From: Brevipalpus yothersi
Lineage: Eukaryota; Arthropoda; Arachnida; Trombidiformes; Tenuipalpidae
Direction: 5' to 3'
Assembly: GCA_003956705.1 (NCBI GenBank)
Contig: QZCP01000065.1
Coordinates: forward strand, 1-64,000
DNA: 64,000 nucleotides
Part shown: piece by piece, positions 58,401-64,000 of the stretch
Position numbering within the stretch: position 1 is the stretch's first letter
Layout: every line of letters begins with the position of its first letter
Notes under the pieces: generated by a model
What the model was told of the DNA's origin: nothing
The model's input: only the letters and a program-made list of their open reading frames with translations
Database searches by the model: none
Program-made: the position numbers and the translations under genes

Positions 58401-60703
58401 TGATGTCCAATCATTATAATCAACACAGAGAGATATATAAAAATATTCCATACCTTAACATCGGTTCGCTCTTGTGAGATTGTTTTTATAGACCCGGAAG
58501 CTCGTAATGCTATCTCTCTTTGAGTCTGTTCTTGAATTTCTTGTTGAATTCGAGTTGTGGCCAAAAGTTTTTGAATATCGGCAGCATTTGCAGCACCAAA
58601 ATTGGCTTGCTTTAAGCTAATCATACCATTTGAAGATTTACGTTCAAGCCCATTGGACACATTGGTGGTGGTGGCTGTTGTTGGTGTTACTGGTGCTGGA
58701 AGATTGTTACCGGTGGCTGTTGTCATTGTTGATGTTGATGTATCAATCTTACCACGACCATTGTGACGGTCAATACCATTGAATGGTGATGATGAACCGC
58801 CATTGCATACTTTGTTAGTACCACAAGTGGCAGATAGACCATGAGATTGGATAAGATTTTTTTGCGCTTTCAATTCCATCTCACGTTCTCGAGCCAATCG
58901 TATTTCGCGTTCAATTGGTGATTCATTCAAGTGTGGATGTGCCGCAGAACGGCCACAAGTGACCTCTAATCCAAGTGAACGGCTTGGTGTATGATCAACC
59001 GAATCACTGGACAATGTGCCAACGGAACATGAACTCAAATCAGAGAAAGCTGGTGAACACTTTCCGTCTACCAAATCAGATGGCTCAAATGATGATGATT
59101 TGATACTCGATTTACTGCTACCAATTGAACAATTACTGGTGGTGATCAATGTTGATGCACCCGAATCAGATGCTGTTGAAGATGTTGAAGATGTTGTTGA
59201 TAATGATGTCGATGAATTAATTTGCATCTTCATCTGTTGTCTCATCAGGGCAAGCTCTTCCTCACGCTCTCGCAATTGGCGTATCTCTTCCGCAATTATT
59301 GATTCCGCTGTCTTACCAGGCGGTGGTCGAGCACCAGGACCACGGACACCATTAACCGAACGACGTCCATTACCATTTGATATACCATTGGTGATCGGTC
59401 CACAGCCGAGACCATTGATTTCATTTAATTTATCCTCAGCACTGGCCATATTGGTTGGTGTATCCATACTGTTGGTAGACACTGTTGTTACTTTAGTTTC
59501 AGATGGAGTTTCCGAATTTTTAGCCACTTGTCCAATAATCATTGGCCGTAGATCATTGTCTAAATTGTCATCATCAAAGACAACACCACCATCACCATCA
59601 CTGGATAGTTTTTCACTTAAATTACCATTAGATACAGTATTACTAGCAGTATTGGTAGAAATATTTTCACTTTTCACCACCAAATTATTACCACTATTTT
59701 TCCACTCACTAATCACCGGACTTTTGGTGTCGATCAATTTTTCCGTGTCCTGTGTATTAATTGACAAATTATCACCGTTCTGATGATGATGATCACCGGC
59801 CACAAATGTGGTACACTTTGACACTGGATAATCCGATTGTTGATGATGATTATTACTATCGATCACAACTGGCACACCATCGATAATATTATCGTTATTG
59901 TTGATCGAATAATCGTCACTCGAACTTGTAGCATCTTTCAATAGTTTACATTCATTTTCAATTTTAACAAACTCTTCTAAACTATCAAGTTGCTGCTGTT
60001 GTATCGATTGTTGTTGCTCATTATCTTTACCATTAACACCGGAAACTTGACCAACACCACGAGATGATGTCAATTTTTTTACTGTATCCACATTTGCATT
60101 AAGTTCACACAAGCTGCTCCTCTTTTCAACTGCTGCAATTGCTGCTGCTTGTCCGTTCACTTTGCTGCCGCAACTGTTACTGCTCATCTCTTGATCATCT
60201 TTTTCTTCCTCTTCTTCTTCTTCTTCTTCCGCTCGACGTTCATCATCATGATCAACTAGATTGTTACTTGATCCATTGTCTGAATGGCTGCTGCCCTCTG
60301 CTGATTCTCTTGATGATGGTGGTGAAGAGGAAGAGGACATGGATTGAGATGAATGGCGGGATTGACAATGGCCTTCACCATGTCCATCATCATTTGGCTC
60401 TGACGATGGACTTGATGATGAGGTGACCGGTGATGATGAAGGTACCAGTTCATCATCATCACCCAGACCACTGGTGGTCTGACTGTCCGGACTTGTTCGC
60501 TCACCATCTGTACGTAATGTGTTACGATAGTGGTGATGGGAATGGGAATGGTAGTGGTCATAGAGAGATTCATGATGGGTAGATGGTATGTTGGATGTAG
60601 TGTCCATCGAATGTTGTTGTGGTTGTTGTTGATGGTGATGATGATGGCGAGTATACCAGCAACAGGTTAGTTTTGGAATTGGAATTCGAGTAAACAAACA
60701 CAT
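50491..60703 (-). CDS. AKAP2/MISP C-terminal-family-like protein, 1061 aa
   Basis: Four exons read right to left: 60703-58454, 58171-58062, 53642-53103 and 50776-50491. All phases close (0, 2, 2), giving 1061 residues. The ATG at 60703 is the first after an in-frame TAA. The N-terminal 450 residues are low complexity with His, Ser, Glu and Gln tracts. Charged coiled segments follow: AEEIRQLREREEELALMRQQ near 470, SPIEREIRLAREREMELKAQ near 595, QQEIQEQTQREIALRASG near 715, and SAESKIQEELKEMKAREEEL near 945. The last exon adds GRSQPNL and ISNPNLIQ motifs. The IEREIRLAxERE signature recalls the AKAP2/MISP C-terminal family, linked to actin and PKA anchoring in vertebrates. A cytoskeletal scaffold role is inferred. 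The 2.3-kb last intron contains a relic of the secreted family on the opposite strand. Confidence 0.7.
50822..51227 (+). pseudogene. B-exon relic inside the AKAP2-like last intron
   Basis: HHQIFRDNLKVSILVHES matches the relic at 31.2 kb. Further on, NVAKIVTEQGNMIKDRFQDT resembles DVTKIATGRGNMVSPQYTVD of copy 12 exon B. No E1 or E2 is adjacent. It marks the right-hand edge of family-related sequence in the window. Confidence 0.5.
51228..53102. other. Remainder of AKAP2-like last intron
   Basis: Contains an AAT run near 51497, GA runs near 52198 and 52455, and CA runs near 52585. The open frames on either strand (51760-52080 and 52103-52495) are mostly low complexity. I see no supported exon. 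Confidence 0.5.
53643..58061. other. AKAP2-like intron, 4.4 kb
   Basis: Simple-sequence-rich intron with several CA/GT and GA/CT microsatellites (for example GT at 55449-55473). No nested gene seen. The short frame at 55980-56171 has a hydrophobic end but no other support. Confidence 0.5.
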
Positions 60704-61821
60704 TGGAATAGCACATTAGTTGGGTTAGTTTGGTTATATGATGATGATCAAGAAATGATGATGATGACCAGTGTGGGTGGTTGTGTGAATAAATGTGATG
60801 AAAGAGAAAAGAAGTGGTCAAGAGAGATGGTCAGGAGAAAGGGAGAGAGAGAGAAAGAGAGAGAGAGAGAGATAAAAAGGAGGAGAAGAAGAAGTGGACA
60901 ATTAGAACGTGAAAAGTGGACAATAATCAAAATGTATGAGTGTGTGTGTATGAGAGAGAAAAAGATTAAATTTTTCAGCGAGTCATGAGAATGTGACAAT
61001 CTACCAAGAATGTTGTAAATAAGATAAGTGAATGAATGAATGAATGAATAAAAAAAAATTGTGCGCTCAATGTAAATGAAATAAACGTAATAGGTAAACA
61101 TGATGGTGGTGTAGACGAATCATGTGAAAATTGTGACCAAATTACTTGATCATAGCTATCAAAGCGAATGAAACAAAGATGGACATGGATTTGATGATTA
61201 AGGTTCGAGTTAGAGTTGAGTGAATTCTTGTGCCTCGTGTAGGTGTAAATGTGATAAGTCCCGTTACTTACGAGAAATTGATTCAAGAATGATAGTTAGT
61301 GCTGACATATAAGATCGATGGAAATGTTTTGAAAGAGAGAGATATTAGGGAAAGATATTATGGATGATGGATACTCATACACAGAAATTGATATCATCAT
61401 TAACATATTTTCAGCTTATAATCCCGTAATAATCATCATGAAGATCTCGATGAAAACTTATCGGTACCACTCTGTTCTCTCTACGATAAAATGAAAAATC
61501 CATAAGTTAAACAGTTTACCCGTTTAACGTAATTCGGAAATGATTATCATACTTTCGCAAACACAAACACACACAGATGAACTAGTGGCTTGATTATTTG
61601 CATAAAATGTATGAATGATTAGTGAAAAAAGGATGAAAAAAAAGTTGAATGAAAATATTCATTGAAAAGTGTAGTGTTAAGCTCAGCATGACGATATATA
61701 TTTTTTTCTGAGGATGAAAAAAGAATAAAAAGGTATAAAGTCTCTAAACGATGGATAGTCTTTCCTATTTGAATGATGAGTGGAAGGGAAGAAAAAAGAT
61801 GGCCCAAAAATAATAGTTTAC
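60704..61821. other. 5' flank of the AKAP2-like gene
   Basis: No coding region. Purine-rich plus strand (GA runs near 60845-60900) and AT-rich sequence. This is where the promoter or a 5' non-coding exon would lie. Confidence 0.4.
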
Positions 61822-61945
61822 TCAGTCATCATTAGAGCCATTAAAAATCAGTAAACTTGGTTCAATGTGAAAAGGTAGCTCTTCATCATCAAGTAAGTGA
61901 CTTAACGGTCTCATATCATCATCTTCCGGCTCCACCAAGATGATG
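61822..61945 (-). CDS. Possible terminal exon of a neighbouring gene
   Basis: The minus strand has a strong pyrimidine tract (61945-61980) ending in GGTGGAG, then a frame EPEDDDMRPLSHLLDDEELP ... EPSLLIFNGSNDD and TGA. The acidic, ordered composition and the pyrimidine tract suggest a last exon, but no upstream exon is seen within the window and the acceptor is not ideal. Confidence 0.3.
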
Positions 61946-62073
61946 GAAAGGAAGGAGAAGAAGAAGAAAAAGAAGAGGTTTGAGAAAGAAAAACTTTTCC
62001 CTACTAATTCAAATAAAATTCTCAGCATCAACCCTTGGAAAGGAGTCAGATATACGTAAATATATTCCATCAA

Positions 62074-62450
62074 ATGAACTATTATTATTATTATTATTGT
62101 TACAGTATTGCTCGACCAAGTGTCTTCGAATTTTCAAACATTATTATGCATAAGTTTCCGATGATCAAATATTATTTATTCAGCCCAGTGAATGAGGAAT
62201 AGAGATCTTCCTCCCTCTTCTTTATCCACTTTTTGGACCCAATTTTGACCAAAAAAAATGTACTCATCTTCCTCAACTATTTAGCCTTTTGTGTAACGTG
62301 CAACATTCTTTCTCTCTATTAACCATATACATACATGTACATATACTGATAGTCCAGTGATACCTGGAATGCTATGATACTCATCGTGAGATTGACCTAT
62401 TTTTTCTTGCCTCCTTTATTCATCATCATCTACTTTGACTATCTTTCTCT

Positions 62451-62508
<58 letters not shown>

Positions 62509-64000
62509 ACATGAAACACGCGAACTGAACGGAACGTTAAAAATCATTTCAAGCTAATCTGGAATAGCCGCGCTCGGTTGAAGCGCAAAATGCGTTGATC
62601 AACTGTATGGATAAAAGCTTGCCGATTACGCGCCAAGCGATATTCACGCCATATGATTTACTATTATTTATCATAAAAATGTTGATCACCTGTACCATTT
62701 TGTTATGCTCATCGGTAACATTAAATTGTTTTGTAATTAAATATCAGCCCACTCGTTTGGCCCATTTTATTGCATCACTGAAATTTCAAAATGAAGCTAC
62801 CACTCTTCTCGAAGGAATATATATATATTTTCTAAATGATGATGAAATCAAGATGAAGATCTCTTTCTTTCTCATCTTTATCTATCTTTTTCTCTCATTT
62901 GTATTGGGTGATTGGAGATGAAAATATTCACAATCAAGTAGCCAATTTTTTACCCAACTAACTTTGCAATTGAAACCACCCATGAAAATGATGATGGTTG
63001 AATATATGTATTCATATGCACGAACTGGATATATACACATACATTTATAGCTTCCTGATGAAATTACACTCTGATTCAGAGCTGATCGGCTATTTATCTG
63101 CGAAAAACACTAATTTCAGGTTCAAATCACGATCCAATTCACACATACACACAAATTCGATACCTTGAAAGATGTCTCAAGTCATTTGAGTAGCGTCTCT
63201 CTCACTTTATCATAAGTTCCAAAGAAAAAGAAAAAGAGGAGAAAAGTTCTTCTAATCATTTCCAGATAATTTGTGATCATACAAATTATAATCCACATAC
63301 ACATTAGAAATCAGAAATCTTCGAGTTTTAAGGAGAAATATGGACAAGGTTGGTGATGATTGAAATTCTGAAGATGAATCATATAAAACGAAAGCGATAA
63401 TGTTTGCCTTAATATAAGGAATATAAGAATTTTCCTTCCAGTCTCGACATGTACACACACACATAAACACACGATATTAAAGTCATTTGAGTGGATATTC
63501 TCTCTCTCTTTTGCTTTTTTTTTCTTGTTCTAAAGTGGGTGGACATGATAGAATAAGGAAGAAGATTTGATAGATTTGATTATCTATGAAATCTTGGTGC
63601 GTTGGTTACTCTTTCTTTCCCTTGGACATGCTGGTGAACGATATTGAACACGATGAAATTTATGACCTGATCAAATATTTTAGTCAATCATGATCAAAAG
63701 TGGGCAGAGGATGGGAGGAGGAAGAAGAAAAAGAAGAAGAGGGAATAAGAAATATGATGATAATATTTGGGCACGTCTGAGATCGAGGCAAAAAGGAGAG
63801 AGAAATACAAAATTGGTGAAATAAGGGTAAAGATAGAGAGAATCAGGAAATCGGACAAAGTGGCAACAACTTGTCGCATGGTAAATTCGATAAAAAGTTG
63901 GAAAGATTTTGTATACAGATACAGGACAGTCAGACCGGATTATCATCAAATAGATCAAATAAATAAATAAAGAGAGAAAGAGAGAGAGGGAGAGAACAAA
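62074..64000. other. Right-end flank with (TC)n
   Basis: A (TC)n microsatellite spans about 62455-62506. It is followed at once by about 140 bp of unusually CG-containing sequence (62510-62650). The remaining open frames are hydrophobic or low complexity and unsupported. Confidence 0.4.

Noticed and set aside
59016..59783. 255-codon plus-strand open frame
   Set aside because: Complement of the AKAP2-like coding exon; Leu/Val-rich shadow of Asp/Ser/Asn codons.
62595..62921. Hydrophobic 108-codon frame
   Set aside because: No splice context, no homology in the window, and its start lies in a compositional oddity.

Overview
This is nuclear DNA of an AT-rich animal genome. The genes are split by short introns of about 50-110 bp with GT-AG ends, there are long TC/GA and AGAGAT microsatellites, and Tc1-like, hAT, Helitron and MITE remnants are scattered through it. 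The style (small introns, His/Gln/Asp-rich tracts in a large regulatory protein) suggests an arthropod, possibly an acariform mite. The species cannot be fixed from sequence alone. Exon models below come from reading frames, splice signals and phase bookkeeping; none has transcript support.

Left part (1-10.7 kb): a two-exon unknown gene (480-1070), decayed duplicated blocks (about 1.3-4.1 kb), a complete six-exon glycerol-3-phosphate acyltransferase 3/4-like gene (4240-6035, 434 aa), a 1.35 kb Tc1-like transposon with a transposase broken by one frameshift (6520-7865), and a GAGCGAGC-rich repeat zone (8.86-10.04 kb).

Centre (10.7-42.75 kb): a tandem array of at least 12 small genes of one secreted-protein family that I do not recognise, plus several relics. 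A full member has a short signal-peptide exon (E1), a variable exon (E2) ending in a split arginine or glycine codon, and one or two terminal exons, each with its own stop: A (about 190-240 bp) and B (about 530-600 bp). In copies 3, 5 and 8 both A and B lie downstream of one E1+E2 and both accept the same phase-2 junction, so the layout predicts mutually exclusive alternative last exons. Other copies keep only A (2, 4, 7, 9) or only B (1, 6, 10, 12; in 10 and 12 a dead A is still visible), as if the two isoforms had been shared out among duplicates. A and B tails look homologous to each other. Their products have almost no cysteine and are rich in Ser, Asn, Gln and Asp.

The array is interrupted at 31.0-39 kb by a hAT relic, a 2.6 kb inverted-repeat-bounded segment carrying a two-exon zinc-finger-like gene, giant microsatellites and a truncated Helitron ORF. 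From 38.8 to 51.2 kb the sequence is a mosaic of duplicated pieces: acyltransferase exon fragments, family E2/A/B relics, and several broken copies of another local gene block. An intact secreted gene with two repeats that may be cystatin-like lies at 46735-47518 (minus).

Right part (50.5-64 kb): a four-exon minus-strand gene for a 1061-aa protein resembling the AKAP2/MISP C-terminal family. Its last exon (50491-50776) abuts the mosaic, and a piece of that exon has been copied to 31.0 kb. The rest is intron or flanking simple-sequence DNA, with a possible terminal exon of another minus-strand gene at 61822-61945.
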